From contig NW_027473588.1 in the NCBI RefSeq assembly GCF_050947335.1, positions 62,001 through 126,000 of the forward strand: DNA of 64,000 bases, read 5' to 3'. This document shows positions 10,998-24,910 of this stretch, one piece after another (position 1 is the stretch's first letter; each line of letters begins with the position of its first letter). A model generated the notes under the pieces. It saw nothing but the letters and a program-made list of their open reading frames with translations, was not told the origin of the DNA and did no database searches. The position numbers were made by a program, and so were the translations under genes. This stretch comes from Megachile rotundata (Eukaryota; Arthropoda; Insecta; Hymenoptera; Megachilidae).

Positions 10998-12169
10998 ATT
11001 AGGTGATTGTATGATTGTGTGGTTGTGTGATTTTGTGATTGTGTGATTGTGTGACTGTGTGATTGTGTGATTGTGTGATTGTGACTGTGTGATTGTGTGA
11101 GTGTGTGATTGTGTGAGTGTGTGATTGTGTGATTGTGTGATTGTGTGATTGTGTGATTGTGTGATTGTGTGATTGTGTGATTGTGTGATTGTGTGATTGT
11201 GTGATTGTGTGATTGTGTGATTGTGTGATTGTGATTGTGTGATTGTGTGATTGTGTGAGTGTGTGATTGTGTGAGTGTGTGATTGTGTGATTGTGTGATT
11301 GTGTGATTGTGTGATTGTGTGATTGTGTGATTGTGTGATTGTGTGATTGTGTGATTGTGATTGTGTGATTGTGTGACTGTGTGATTGTGCGATTGTGTGA
11401 TTGTGCGATTGTGTAATTGTGATTGTGTGATTGTGATTGTGTGATTGTGATTGTGTGATTGTGTGATTGTGTGATTGTGTGATTGTGTGATTTTGTGATT
11501 GTGTGATTGTGTGATTGTGTGATTGTGTGATTGTGTGATTGTGACTGTGTGATTGTGTGATTGTGTGATTGTGTGATTGTGTGATTGTGGGATTGTGTGA
11601 TTGTGTGACTGTGTGATTGTGTGATTGTGTGATTGTGCGATTGTGTGATTGTGCGATTGTGTAATTGTGATTGTGTGATTGTGATTGTGTGATTGTGTGA
11701 TTGTGTGATTGTGTGATTGTGTGATTGTGTGATTGTGATTGTGTGATTGTGTGATTGTGTGATCGTGTGATTGTGTGATCGTGTGATTGTGTGATTGTGT
11801 GAGTGTGTGATTGTGTGATTGTGTGATTGTGTGGTTGTGTGATTGTGTGATAGTGACTGTGTGATTGTGTGATTGTGTGATTGTGTGATTGTGTGACCGT
11901 GATTGTGTGACCGTGATTGTGTGACCGTGATTGAGTGACCGTGATTGTGATTGCGTGATTGTGTGATTGTGTGATCGTGTGATCGTGTGATTGTGTGATC
12001 GTGTGATTGTGTGATTGTGTGAGTGTGCGATTGTGTGATTGTGTGATTGTGTGATTGAGTGATTGTGACTGTGTGATTGTGACTGGGTGATTGTGTGAGT
12101 GTGCGATTGTGTGATTGAGTGATTGTGTGCTTGTGTGATTGTGTGGTTGTGTGATTGTGTGATTGTGTG
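10998..12169. repeat. HOR unit, 1172 bp, no long 14-mer run
   Basis: ATTAGG is followed by GTATG, GGTTG, GATTTTG, GACTG, GAGTG pairs, a duplicated GAGTG stretch (about 11255-11345), GCGATT, GTAATTG (11413), GATTTTG (11491), GTGGGATTG (11587), a second GTAATTG (about 11661), then the GATCG/ACCG module. The first GATCG group has only two members here. It is a close relative of the next unit. Confidence 0.9.
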
Positions 12170-13201
12170 ATTAGGTGATTGTATGATTGTGTGGTTGTGT
12201 GATTTTGTGATTGTGTGATTGTGTGACTGCGTGATTGTGTGATTGTGTGATTGTGACTGTGTGATTGTGTGAGTGTGTGATTGTGTGAGTGTGTGATTGT
12301 GTGATTGTGTGATTGTGTGATTGTGTGATTGTGTGATTGTGTGATTGTGTGATTGTGTGATTGTGTGATTGTGTGATTGTGTGATTGTGTGACTGTGTGA
12401 TTGTGCGATTGTGTGATTGTGCGATTGTGTAATTGTGATTGTGTGATTGTGATTGTGTGATTGTGATTGTGTGATTGTGTGATTGTGTGATTGTGTGATT
12501 GTGTGATTTTGTGATTGTGTGATTGTGTGATTGTGTGATTGTGTGATTGTGTGATTGTGACTGTGTGATTGTGTGATTGTGTGATTGTGTGATTGTGTGA
12601 TTGTGGGATTGTGTGATTGTGTGACTGTGTGATTGTGTGATTGTGTGATTGTGTGATTGTGCGATTGTGTGATTGTGCGATTGTGTAATTGTGATTGTGT
12701 GATTGTGATTGTGTGATTGTGTGATTGTGTGATTGTGTGATTGTGTGATTGTGATTGTGTGATTGTGTGATTGTGTGATCGTGTGATCGTGTGATCGTGT
12801 GATTGTGTGATCGTGTGATTGTGTGATTGTGTGAGTGTGTGATTGTGTGATTGTGTGATTGTGTGGTTGTGTGATTGTGTGATAGTGACTGTGTGATTGT
12901 GTGATTGTGTGATTGTGTGATTGTGTGACCGTGATTGTGTGACCGTGATTGTGTGACCGTGATTGAGTGACCGTGATTGTGATTGCGTGATTGTGTGATT
13001 GTGTGATCGTGTGATCGTGTGATTGTGTGATCGTGTGATTGTGTGATTGTGTGAGTGTGCGATTGTGTGATTGTGTGATTGTGTGATTGAGTGATTGTGA
13101 CTGTGTGATTGTGACTGGGTGATTGTGTGAGTGTGCGATTGTGTGATTGAGTGATTGTGTGCTTGTGTGATTGTGTGGTTGTGTGATTGTGTGATTGTGT
13201 G
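12170..13201. repeat. HOR unit, 1032 bp, no long 14-mer run
   Basis: Same landmark order as 10998-12169, including GTATG and GATTTTG after ATTAGG and GTGGGATTG before the GATCG group. It is 140 bp shorter because the extra GAGTG/8-mer stretch is absent. GACTGCG (about 12226) replaces GACTGTG, and the first GATCG group has its full three-plus-one form. Confidence 0.9.
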
Positions 13202-14538
13202 ATTAGGTGATTGTGTGATTGTGTGATTGTGTGATTGTGTGATTGTGTGATTGTGTGATGGGTGATTGTGTGATTGTGTGATTGTGTGATTGTGTGATTG
13301 TGTGATTGTGTGATTGTGTGATTGTGTGATTGTGTGATTGTGTGATTGTGTGATTGTGTGATTGTGTGATTGTGTGATTGTGTGATTGTGATTGTGTGAT
13401 TGTGATTGTGTGATTGTGATTGTGTGATTGTGATTGTGTGATTGTGATTGTGTGATTGTGATTGTGTGATTGTGATTGTGTGATTGTGATTGTGTGATTG
13501 TGATTGTGTGATTGTGATTGTGTGATTGTGATTGTGTGATTGTGATTGTGTGATTGTGATTGTGTGATTGTGATTGTGTGATTGTGATTGTGTGATTGTG
13601 ATTGTGTGATTGTGATTGTGTGATTGTGATTGTGTGATTGTGATTGTGTGATTGTGATTGTGTGATTGTGATTGTGTGATTGTGATTGTGTGATTGTGAT
13701 TGTGTGATTGTGATTGTGTGATTGTGATTGTGTGATTGTGGTTGTGTGATTGTGGTTGTGTGATTGTGGTTGTGTGATTGTGGTTGTGTGATTGTGATTG
13801 TGTGATTGTGATTGTGTGATTGTGTGATTGTGTGATTGTGTGATTGTGTGATTTTGTGATTGTGTGATTGTGTGATTGTGTGATTGTGTGATTGTGTGAT
13901 TGTGACTGTGTGATTGTGTGATTGTGTGATTGTGTGATTGTGTGATTGTGGGATTGTGTGATTGTGTGACTGTGTGATTGTGTGATTGTGTGATTGTGCG
14001 ATTGTGTGATTGTGCGATTGTGTAATTGTGATTGTGTGATTGTGATTGTGTGATTGTGTGATTGTGTGATTGTGTGATTGTGTGATTGTGATTGTGTGAT
14101 TGTGTGATTGTGTGATCGTGTGATCGTGTGATCGTGTGATTGTGTGATCGTGTGATTGTGTGATTGTGTGAGTGTGTGATTGTGTGATTGTGTGATTGTG
14201 TGGTTGTGTGATTGTGTGATAGTGACTGTGTGATTGTGTGATTGTGTGATTGTGTGATTGTGTGACCGTGATTGTGTGACCGTGATTGTGTGACCGTGAT
14301 TGAGTGACCGTGATTGTGATTGCGTGATTGTGTGATTGTGTGATCGTGTGATCGTGTGATTGTGTGATCGTGTGATTGTGTGATTGTGTGAGTGTGCGAT
14401 TGTGTGATTGTGTGATTGTGTGATTGAGTGATTGTGACTGTGTGATTGTGACTGGGTGATTGTGTGAGTGTGCGATTGTGTGATTGAGTGATTGTGTGCT
14501 TGTGTGATTGTGTGGTTGTGTGATTGTGTGATTGTGTG
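13202..14538. repeat. HOR unit, 1337 bp, truncated
   Basis: 8-mers with a GATGGG variant (13257) to about 13382, then 14-mers to 13812 with four consecutive GTGGTTG forms (about 13739-13785). The 14-mers join directly to the GATTTTG-GTGGGATTG-GTAATTG segment. The J landmark and the GGGTG/GAGTG modules are missing. The unit closes with the GATCG/ACCG module. Confidence 0.9.
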
Positions 14539-16382
14539 ATTAGGTGATTGTGTGATTGTGTGATTGTGTGATTGTGTGATTGTGTGATTGTGTGATTGTG
14601 TGATTGTGTGATTGTGTGATTGTGTGATTGTGTGATTGTGTGATTGTGTGATTGTGTGATTGTGTGATTGTGTGATTGTGTGATTGTGTGATTGTGTGAT
14701 TGTGTGATTGTGTGATTGTGTGATTGTGTGATTGTGTGATTGTGTGATTGTGTGATTGTGTGATTGTGTGATTGTGTGATTGTGTGATTGTGTGATTGTG
14801 TGATTGTGTGATTGTGTGATTGTGTGATTGTGTGATTGTGTGATTGTGATTGTGTGATTGTGATTGTGTGATTGTGATTGTGTGATTGTGATTGTGTGAT
14901 TGTGATTGTGTGATTGTGATTGTGTGATTGTGATTGTGTGATTGTGATTGTGTGATTGTGATTGTGTGATTGTGATTGTGTGATTGTGATTGTGTGATTG
15001 TGATTGTGTGATTGTGATTGTGTGATTGTGATTGTGTGATTGTGATTGTGTGATTGTGATTGTGTGATTGTGATTGTGTGATTGTGATTGTGTGATTGTG
15101 ATTGTGTGATTGTGATTGTGTGATTGTGATTGTGTGATTGTGATTGTGTGATTGTGATTGTGTGATTGTGTGATTGTGATTGTGTGATTGTGATTGTGTG
15201 ATTGTGATTGTGTGATTGTGGTTGTGTGATTGTGGTTGTGTGATTGTGGTTGTGTGATTGTGATTGTGTGATTGTGATTGTGTGATTGTGACTGTGTGAT
15301 TGTGTGGGTGTGTGATTGTGTGATTGTGACTGTGTGATTGTGTGAGTGTGTGATTGTGTGATTGTGTGGTTGTATGATTGTGTGGTTGTGTGATTTTGTG
15401 ATTGTGTGATTGTGTGACTGTGTGATTGTGTGATTGTGTGATTGTGACTGTGTGATTGTGTGAGTGTGTGATTGTGTGAGTGTGTGATTGTGTGATTGTG
15501 TGATTGTGTGATTGTGTGATTGTGTGATTGTGTGATTGTGTGATTGTGTGATTGTGTGATTGTGATTGTGTGATTGTGTGACTGTGTGATTGTGCGATTG
15601 TGTGATTGTGCGATTGTGTAATTGTGATTGTGTGATTGTGATTGTGTGATTGTGATTGTGTGATTGTGTGATTGTGTGATTGTGTGATTGTGTGATTTTG
15701 TGATTGTGTGATTGTGTGATTGTGTGATTGTGTGATTGTGTGATTGTGACTATGTGATTGTGTGATTGTGTGATTGTGTGATTGTGTGATTGTGGGATTG
15801 TGTGATTGTGTGACTGTGTGATTGTGTGATTGTGTGATTGTGCGATTGTGTGATTGTGCGATTGTGTAATTGTGATTGTGTGATTGTGATTGTGTGATTA
15901 TGTGATTGTGTGATTGTGTGATTGTGTGATTGTGATTGTGTGATTGTGTGATTGTGTGATCGTGTGATCGTGTGATCGTGTGATTGTGTGATCGTGTGAT
16001 TGTGTGATTGTGTGAGTGTGTGATTGTGTGATTGTGTGATTGTGTGGTTGTGTGATTGTGTGATAGTGACTGTGTGATTGTGTGATTGTGTGATTGTGTG
16101 ATTGTGTGACCGTGATTGTGTGACCGTGATTGTGTGACCGTGATTGAGTGACCGTGATTGTGATTGCGTGATTGTGTGATTGTGTGATCGTGTGATCGTG
16201 TGATTGTGTGATCGTGTGATTGTGTGATTGTGTGAGTGTGCGATTGTGTGATTGTGTGATTGTGTGATTGAGTGATTGTGACTGTGTGATTGTGACTGGG
16301 TGATTGTGTGAGTGTGCGATTGTGTGATTGAGTGATTGTGTGCTTGTGTGATTGTGTGGTTGTGTGATTGTGTGATTGTGTG
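14539..16382. repeat. HOR unit, 1844 bp
   Basis: About 300 bp of uniform 8-mers, 14-mers from about 14838, three GTGGTTG (about 15219-15250), GACTG/GGGTG/GAGTG, GGTTGTATG-GGTTG-GATTTTG (15369-15400), GTAATTG (15618), a second GATTTTG, GACTATG (15749), GTGGGATTG, GTAATTG (15865), GATTATG (15897), then the GATCG/ACCG module. No J landmark: 14-mers pass straight into GTGGTTG forms. Confidence 0.9.
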
Positions 16383-18228
16383 ATTAGGTGATTGTGTGAT
16401 TGTGTGATTGTGTGATTGTGTGATTGTGTGATTGTGTGATTGTGTGATTGTGTGATTGTGTGATTGTGTGATTGTGTGATTGTGTGATTGTGTGATTGTG
16501 TGATTGTGTGATTGTGTGATTGTGTGATTGTGTGATTGTGTGATTGTGTGATTGTGTGATTGTGTGATTGTGTGATTGTGTGATTGTGTGATTGTGTGAT
16601 TGTGTGATTGTGTGATTGTGTGATTGTGTGATTGTGTGATTGTGTGATTGTGTGATTGTGTGATTGTGTGATTGTGTGATTGTGTGATTGTGTGATTGTG
16701 TGATTGTGATTGTGTGATTGTGATTGTGTGATTGTGATTGTGTGATTGTGATTGTGTGATTGTGATTGTGTGATTGTGATTGTGTGATTGTGATTGTGTG
16801 ATTGTGATTGTGTGATTGTGATTGTGTGATTGTGATTGTGTGATTGTGATTGTGTGATTGTGATTGTGTGATTGTGATTGTGTGATTGTGATTGTGTGAT
16901 TGTGATTGTGTGATTGTGATTGTGTGATTGTGATTGTGTGATTGTGATTGTGTGATTGTGATTGTGTGATTGTGATTGTGATTGTGTGATTGTGATTGTG
17001 TGATTGTGTGATTGTGATTGTGTGATTGTGATTGTGTGATTGTGATTGTGTGATTGTGATTGTGTGATTGTGATTGTGTGATTGTGATTGTGTGATTGTG
17101 ATTGTGTGATTGTGATTGTGTGATTGTGATTGTGTGATTGTGATTGTGTGATTGTGATTGTGTGATTGCGATTGTGTGATTGCGATTGTGCGATAGTGTG
17201 ATTGTGTGATTGTGTGATTGTGTGGTTGTGTGATTGTGTGGTTGTGCGATTGTGTGATTGTGCGATTGTGTGATTGTGTGATTGTGTGATTGTGTGATTG
17301 TGTGATTGTGTGATTGTGTGATTGTGTGATTGTGGTTGTGTGATTGTGGTTGTGTGATTGTGATTGTGTGATTGTGATTGTGTGATTGTGACTGTGTGAT
17401 TGTGTGGGTGTGTGATTGTGTGATTGGGACTGTGTGATTGTGTGAGTGTGTGATTGTGTGATTGTGTGGTTGTGTGATTGTGTGGTTGAGTGATTTTGTG
17501 ATTGTGTGATTGTGTGATTGTGTGATTGTGACTGTGTGATTGTGTGAGTGTGTGATTGTGTGAGTGTGTGATTGTGTGATTGTGTGATTGTGTGATTGTG
17601 TGATTGTGTGATTGTGTGATTGTGTGATTGTGTGATTGTGTGATTGTGCGACTGTGTGATTGTGCGATTGTGTGATTGTGCGATTGTGTGATTGTGCGAT
17701 TGTGTAATTGTGATTGTGTGATTGTGATTGTGTGATTGTGTGATTGTGTGATTGTGTGATTGTGTGATTGTGTGATTGTGATTGTGTGATTGTGTGATTG
17801 TGTGATCGTGTGATCGTGTGATCGTGTGATTGTGTGATCGTGTGATTGTGTGATTGTGTGAGTGTGTGATTGTGTGATTGTGTGATTGTGTGGTTGTGTG
17901 ATTGTGTGATAGTGACTGTGTGATTGTGTGATTGTGTGATTGTGTGATTGTGTGACCGTGATTGTGTGACCGTGATTGTGTGACCGTGATTGAGTGACCG
18001 TGATTGTGATTGCGTGATTGTGTGATTGTGTGATCGTGTGATCGTGTGATTGTGTGATCGTGTGATTGTGTGATTGTGTGAGTGTGCGATTGTGTGATTG
18101 TGTGATTGTGTGATTGAGTGATTGTGACTGTGTGATTGTGACTGGGTGATTGTGTGAGTGTGCGATTGTGTGATTGAGTGATTGTGTGCTTGTGTGATTG
18201 TGTGGTTGTGTGATTGTGTGATTGTGTG
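16383..18228. repeat. HOR unit, 1846 bp, first with J landmark
   Basis: Uniform 8-mers to about 16698, 14-mers with a paired slip (about 16977-17010), then J with a doubled GCGATTG (about 17167-17195), two GGTTG, only two GTGGTTG (about 17332-17350), GGGTG, GGGACTG (17427), GGTTGAGTGATTTTG (17484), GAGTG pair, 8-mers, GCGACTG (17648), three GCGATT, GTAATTG (17703), and the GATCG/ACCG module. Confidence 0.9.
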
Positions 18229-20152
18229 ATTAGGTGATTGTGTGATTGTGTGATTGTGTGATTGTGTGATTGTGTGATTGTGTGATTGTGTGATTGTGTG
18301 ATTGTGTGATTGTGTGATTGTGTGATTGTGTGATTGTGTGATTGTGTGATTGTGTGATTGTGTGATTGTGTGATTGTGTGATTGTGTGATTGTGTGATTG
18401 TGTGATTGTGTGATTGTGTGATTGTGTGATTGTGTGATTGTGTGATTGTGTGATTGTGTGATTGTGTGATTGTGTGATTGTGTGATTGTGATTGTGTGAT
18501 TGTGATTGTGTGATTGTGATTGTGTGATTGTGATTGTGTGATTGTGATTGTGTGATTGTGATTGTGTGATTGTGATTGTGTGATTGCGATTGTGTGATTG
18601 CGATTGTGTGATTGTGATTGTGTGATTGTGATTGTGTGATTGTGATTGTGTGATTGTGATTGTGTGATTGTGATTGTGTGATTGTGATTGTGTGATTGTG
18701 ATTGTGTGATTGTGATTGTGTGATTGTGATTGTGTGATTGTGATTGTGTGATTGTGATTGTGTGATTGTGATTGTGTGATTGTGATTGTGTGATTGTGAT
18801 TGTGTGATTGTGATTGTGTGATTGTGATTGTGTGATTGTGATTGTGTGATTGTGATTGTGTGATTGTGATTGTGATTGTGTGATTGTGATTGTGTGATTG
18901 TGTGATTGTGATTGTGTGATTGTGATTGTGTGATTGTGATTGTGTGATTGTGATTGTGTGATTGTGATTGTGTGATTGTGATTGTGTGATTGTGATTGTG
19001 TGATTGTGATTGTGTGATTGTGATTGTGTGATTGTGATTGTGTGATTGTGATTGTGTGATTGTGATTGTGTGATTGCGATTGTGCGATAGTGTGATTGTG
19101 TGATTGTGTGATTGTGTGGTTGTGTGATTGTGTGGTTGTGTGATTGTGTGATTGTGCGATTGTGTGATTGTGTGATTGTGTGATTGTGTGATTGTGTGAT
19201 TGTGTGATTGTGTGATTGTGGTTGTGTGATTGTGGTTGTGTGATTGTGGTTGTGTGATTGTGATTGTGTGATTGTGATTGTGTGATTGTGACTGTGTGAT
19301 TGTGTGGGTGTGTGATTGTGTGATTGTGACTGTGTGATTGTGTGATTGTGTGATTGTGTGGTTGTGTGATTGTGTGGTTGAGTGATTTTGTGATTGTGTG
19401 ATTGTGTGATTGTGTGATTGTGTGATTGTGACTGTGTGATTGTGTGAGTGTGTGATTGTGTGAGTGTGTGATTGTGTGATTGTGTGATTGTGTGATTGTG
19501 TGATTGTGTGATTGTGTGATTGTGTGATTGTGTGATTGTGTGATTGTGTGATTGTGCGACTGTGTGATTGTGCGATTGTGTGATTGTGCGATTGTGTGAT
19601 TGTGCGATTGTGTAATTGTGATTGTGTGATTGTGATTGTGTGATTGTGTGATTGTGTGATTGTGTGATTGTGTGAGTGTGTGATTGTGTGATTGTGATTG
19701 TGTGATTGTGATTGTGTGATTGCGATTGTGTGATTGTGATTGTGTGATTGTGATTGTGTGATTGTGATTGTGTGATTGTGATTGTGTGATTGTAATTGTG
19801 TGATTGTGATTGTGTGATTGCGATTGTGTGATTGTGTGATTGTGTGGTTGTGTGATTGTGTGATTGTGTGATTGTGTGATTGTGTGATTGTGTGATTGTG
19901 TGATTGTGTGATTGTGTGATTGTGTGATTGTGTGATTGTGTGATTGTGATTGTGTGATCGTGTGATCGTGTGATTGTGTGATCGTGTGATTGTGTGATTG
20001 TGTGAGTGTGCGATTGTGTGATTGTGTGATTGTGTGATTGAGTGATTGTGACTGTGTGATTGTGACTGGGTGATTGTGTGAGTGTGCGATTGTGTGATTG
20101 AGTGATTGTGTGCTTGTGTGATTGTGTGGTTGTGTGATTGTGTGATTGTGTG
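18229..20152. repeat. HOR unit, 1924 bp, alternate ending without ACCG
   Basis: 8-mers to 18480, 14-mers with two GCG variants (about 18586-18605) and a slip near 18870, J (19077), standard middle modules, and GTAATTG (about 19613). It then takes an alternate path: GAGTG, a short 14-mer run with GCGATTG, TGTAATTG (19791), GCGATTG, GGTTG, 8-mers, and straight to GATCG (about 19966). The GATAGTGACTG and four ACCG are missing. The same path is used near 58.35-58.63 kb. Confidence 0.9.
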
Positions 20153-22408
20153 ATTAGGTGATTGTGTGATTGTGTGATTGTGTGATTGTGTGATTGTGTG
20201 ATTGTGTGATTGTGTGATTGTGTGATTGTGTGATTGTGTGATTGTGTGATTGTGTGATTGTGTGATTGTGTGATTGTGTGATTGTGTGATTGTGTGATTG
20301 TGTGATTGTGTGATTGTGTGATTGTGTGATTGTGTGATTGTGTGATTGTGTGATTGTGTGATTGTGTGATTGTGATTGTGATTGTGTGATTGTGATTGTG
20401 TGATTGTGATTGTGTGATTGTGATTGTGTGATTGTGATTGTGTGATTGTGATTGTGTGATTGTGATTGTGTGATTGTGATTGTGTGATTGTGATTGTGTG
20501 ATTGTGATTGTGTGATTGTGATTGTGTGATTGTGATTGTGTGATTGTGATTGTGTGATTGTGATTGTGTGATTGTGATTGTGTGATTGTGATTGTGTGAT
20601 TGTGATTGTGTGATTGTGATTGTGTGATTGTGATTGTGTGATTGTGATTGTGTGATTGTGATTGTGTGATTGTGATTGTGTGATTGTGATTGTGTGATTG
20701 TGATTGTGTGATTGTGATTGTGTGATTGTGATTGTGTGATTGTGATTGTGTGATTGTGATTGTGTGATTGTGATTGTGTGATTGTGATTGTGTGATTGTG
20801 ATTGTGTGATTGTGATTGTGTGATTGTGATTGTGTGATTGTGATTGTGTGATTGTGATTGTGTGATTGTGATTGTGTGATTGTGATTGTGTGATTGTGAT
20901 TGTGTGATTGTGATTGTGTGATTGTGATTGTGTGATTGTGATTGTGATTGTGTGATTGTGATTGTGTGATTGTGTGATTGTGATTGTGTGATTGTGATTG
21001 TGTGATTGTGATTGTGTGATTGTGTGATTGTGTGATTGTGTGATTGTGGTTGTGTGATTGTGGTTGTGTGATTGTGGTTGTGTGATTGTGATTGTGTGAT
21101 TGTGATTGTGTGATTGTGACTGTGTGATTGTGTGGGTGTGTGATTGTGTGATTGTGACTGTGTGATTGTGTGAGTGTGTGATTGTGTGATTGTGATTGTG
21201 TGATTGTGATTGTGTGATTGTGATTGTGTGATTGTGATTGTGTGATTGTGATTGTGTGATTGTGATTGTGTGATTGTGATTGTGTGATTGTGATTGTGTG
21301 ATTGTGATTGTGTGATTGTGATTGTGTGATTGCGATTGTGCGATAGTGTGATTGTGTGATTGTGTGATTGTGTGGTTGTGTGATTGTGTGGTTGTGTGAT
21401 TGTGTGATTGTGCGATTGTGTGATTGTGTGATTGTGTGATTGTGTGATTGTGTGATTGTGTGATTGTGTGATTGTGTGATTGTGGTTGTGTGATTGTGGT
21501 TGTGTGATTGTGGTTGTGTGATTGTTATTGTGTGATTGTGATTGTGTGATTGTGACTGTGTGATTGTGTGGGTGTGTGATTGTGTGATTGTGACTTTGTG
21601 ATTGTGTGAGTGTGTGATTGTGTGATTGTGTGGTTGTGTGATTGTGTGGTTGAGTGATTTTGTGATTGTGTGATTGTGTGATTGTGTGATTGTGTGATTG
21701 TGACTGTGTGATTGTGTGAGTGTGTGATTGTGTGAGTGTGTGATTGTGTGATTGTGTGATTGTGTGATTGTGTGATTGTGTGATTGTGTGATTGTGTGAT
21801 TGTGTGATTGTGTGATTGTGTGATTGTGTGATTGTGCGACTGTGTGATTGTGCGATTGTGTGATTGTGCGATTGTGTGATTGTGCGATTGTGTAATTGTG
21901 ATTGTGTGATTGTGATTGTGTGATTGTGTGATTGTGTGATTGTGTGATTGTGTGATTGTGATTGTGTGATTGTGTGATTGTGTGATCGTGTGATCGTGTG
22001 ATCGTGTGATTGTGTGATCGTGTGATTGTGTGATTGTGTGAGTGTGTGATTGTGTGATTGTGTGATTGTGTGGTTGTGTGATTGTGTGATAGTGACTGTG
22101 TGATTGTGTGATTGTGTGATTGTGTGATTGTGTGACCGTGATTGTGTGACCGTGATTGTGTGACCGTGATTGAGTGACCGTGATTGTGATTGCGTGATTG
22201 TGTGATTGTGTGATCGTGTGATCGTGTGATTGTGTGATCGTGTGATTGTGTGATTGTGTGAGTGTGCGATTGTGTGATTGTGTGATTGTGTGATTGAGTG
22301 ATTGTGACTGTGTGATTGTGACTGGGTGATTGTGTGAGTGTGCGATTGTGTGATTGAGTGATTGTGTGCTTGTGTGATTGTGTGGTTGTGTGATTGTGTG
22401 ATTGTGTG
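20153..22408. repeat. HOR unit, 2256 bp, with internally repeated middle module
   Basis: 8-mers to about 20365, 14-mers to 21020 with a slip near 20935, three GTGGTTG, GACTG/GGGTG/GAGTG, then a second 14-mer run (about 21187-21330), J (21333) and the GTGGTTG/GGGTG modules again. Private variants are GTTATTG (about 21525) and GACTTTG (about 21592). It ends with the full GATCG/ACCG module. Confidence 0.9.
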
Positions 22409-24910
22409 ATTAGGTGATTGTGTGATTGTGTGATTGTGTGATTGTGTGATTGTGTGATTGTGTGATTGTGTGATTGTGTGATTGTGTGATTGTGTGATTG
22501 TGTGATTGTGTGATTGTGTGATTGTGTGATTGTGTGATTGTGTGATTGTGTGATTGTGTGATTGTGTGATTGTGTGATTGTGTGATTGTGTGATTGTGTG
22601 ATTGTGTGATTGTGTGATTGTGTGATTGTGTGATTGTGTGATTGTGTGATTGTGTGATTGTGTGATTGTGTGATTGTGTGATTGTGTGATTGTGTGATTG
22701 TGTGATTGTGTGATTGTGTGATTGTGTGATTGTGTGATTGTGTGATTGTGTGATTGTGTGATTGTGTGATTGTGATTGTGTGATTGTGATTGTGTGATTG
22801 TGATTGTGTGATTGTGATTGTGTGATTGTGATTGTGTGATTGTGATTGTGTGATTGTGATTGTGTGATTGTGATTGTGTGATTGTGATTGTGTGATTGTG
22901 ATTGTGTGATTGTGATTGTGTGATTGTGATTGTGTGATTGTGATTGTGTGATTGTGATTGTGTGATTGTGATTGTGTGATTGTGATTGTGTGATTGTGAT
23001 TGTGTGATTGTGATTGTGTGATTGTGATTGTGTGATTGTGATTGTGTGATTGTGATTGTGTGATTGTGATTGTGTGATTGTGATTGTGTGATTGTGATTG
23101 TGTGATTGTGATTGTGTGATTGTGATTGTGTGATTGTGATTGTGTGATTGTGATTGTGTGATTGTGATTGTGTGATTGTGATTGTGTGATTGTGATTGTG
23201 TGATTGTGATTGTGTGATTGTGATTGTGTGATTGTGATTGTGTGATTGTGATTGTGTGATTGTGATTGTGTGATTGTGATTGTGTGATTGTGATTGTGTG
23301 ATTGTGATTGTGTGATTGTGATTGTGTGATTGTGATTGTGTGATTGTGATTGTGTGATTGTGATTGTGTGATTGTGATTGTGTGATTGTGATTGTGTGAT
23401 TGTGATTGTGTGATTGTGATTGTGTGATTGTGATTGTGTGATTGTGATTGTGTGATTGTGATTGTGTGATTGTGATTGTGTGATTGTGATTGTGTGATTG
23501 TGATTGTGTGATTGTGATTGTGTGATTGTGATTGTGATTGTGTGATTGTGATTGTGTGATTGTGTGATTGTGATTGTGTGATTGTGATTGTGTGATTGTG
23601 ATTGTGTGATTGTGATTGTGTGATTGTGATTGTGTGATTGTGATTGTGTGATTGTGATTGTGTGATTGTGATTGTGTGATTGTGATTGTGTGATTGTGAT
23701 TGTGTGATTGTGATTGTGTGATTGTGATTGTGTGATTGTGATTGTGTGATTGTGATTGTGTGATTGTGATTGTGTGATTGTGATTGTGTGATTGTGATTG
23801 TGTGATTGTGATTGTGTGATTGTGATTGTGTGATTGTGATTGTGTGATTGCGATTGTGCGATAGTGTGATTGTGTGATTGTGTGATTGTGTGGTTGTGTG
23901 ATTGTGTGGTTGTGTGATTGTGTGATTGTGCGATTGTGTGATTGTGTGATTGTGTGATTGTGTGATTGTGTGATTGTGTGATTGTGTGATTGTGGTTGTG
24001 TGATTGTGGTTGTGTGATTGTGGTTGTGTGATTGTGATTGTGTGATTGTGATTGTGTGATTGTGACTGTGTGATTGTGTGGGTGTGTGATTGTGTGATTG
24101 TGACTGTGTGATTGTGTGAGTGTGTGATTGTGTGATTGTGTGGTTGTGTGATTGTGTGGTTGAGTGATTTTGTGATTGTGTGATTGTGTGATTGTGTGAT
24201 TGTGACTGTGTGATTGTGTGAGTGTGTGATTGTGTGAGTGTGTGATTGTGTGATTGTGTGATTGTGTGATTGTGTGATTGTGTGATTGTGTGATTGTGTG
24301 ATTGTGTGATTGTGTGATTGTGTGATTGTGCGACTGTGTGATTGTGCGATTGTGTGATTGTGCGATTGTGTGATTGTGCGATTGTGTAATTGTGATTGTG
24401 TGATTGTGATTGTGTGATTGTGTGATTGTGTGATTGTGTGATTGTGTGATTGTGTGATTGTGATTGTGTGATTGTGTGATTGTGTGATCGTGTGATCGTG
24501 TGATCGTGTGATTGTGTGATCGTGTGATTGTGTGATTGTGTGAGTGTGTGATTGTGTGATTGTGTGATTGTGTGGTTGTGTGATTGTGTGATAGTGACTG
24601 TGTGATTGTGTGATTGTGTGATTGTGTGATTGTGTGACCGTGATTGTGTGACCGTGATTGTGTGACCGTGATTGAGTGACCGTGATTGTGATTGCGTGAT
24701 TGTGTGATTGTGTGATCGTGTGATCGTGTGATTGTGTGATCGTGTGATTGTGTGATTGTGTGAGTGTGCGATTGTGTGATTGTGTGATTGTGTGATTGAG
24801 TGATTGTGACTGTGTGATTGTGACTGGGTGATTGTGTGAGTGTGCGATTGTGTGATTGAGTGATTGTGTGCTTGTGTGATTGTGTGGTTGTGTGATTGTG
24901 TGATTGTGTG
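22409..24910. repeat. HOR unit, 2502 bp, full order
   Basis: Long uniform 8-mer run (22409-22762, about 354 bp), 14-mers for about 1.09 kb with a paired slip near 23530-23570, J (23851), then every standard module in order to ATTAGG at 24911. A good reference copy for the consensus. Confidence 0.92.
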
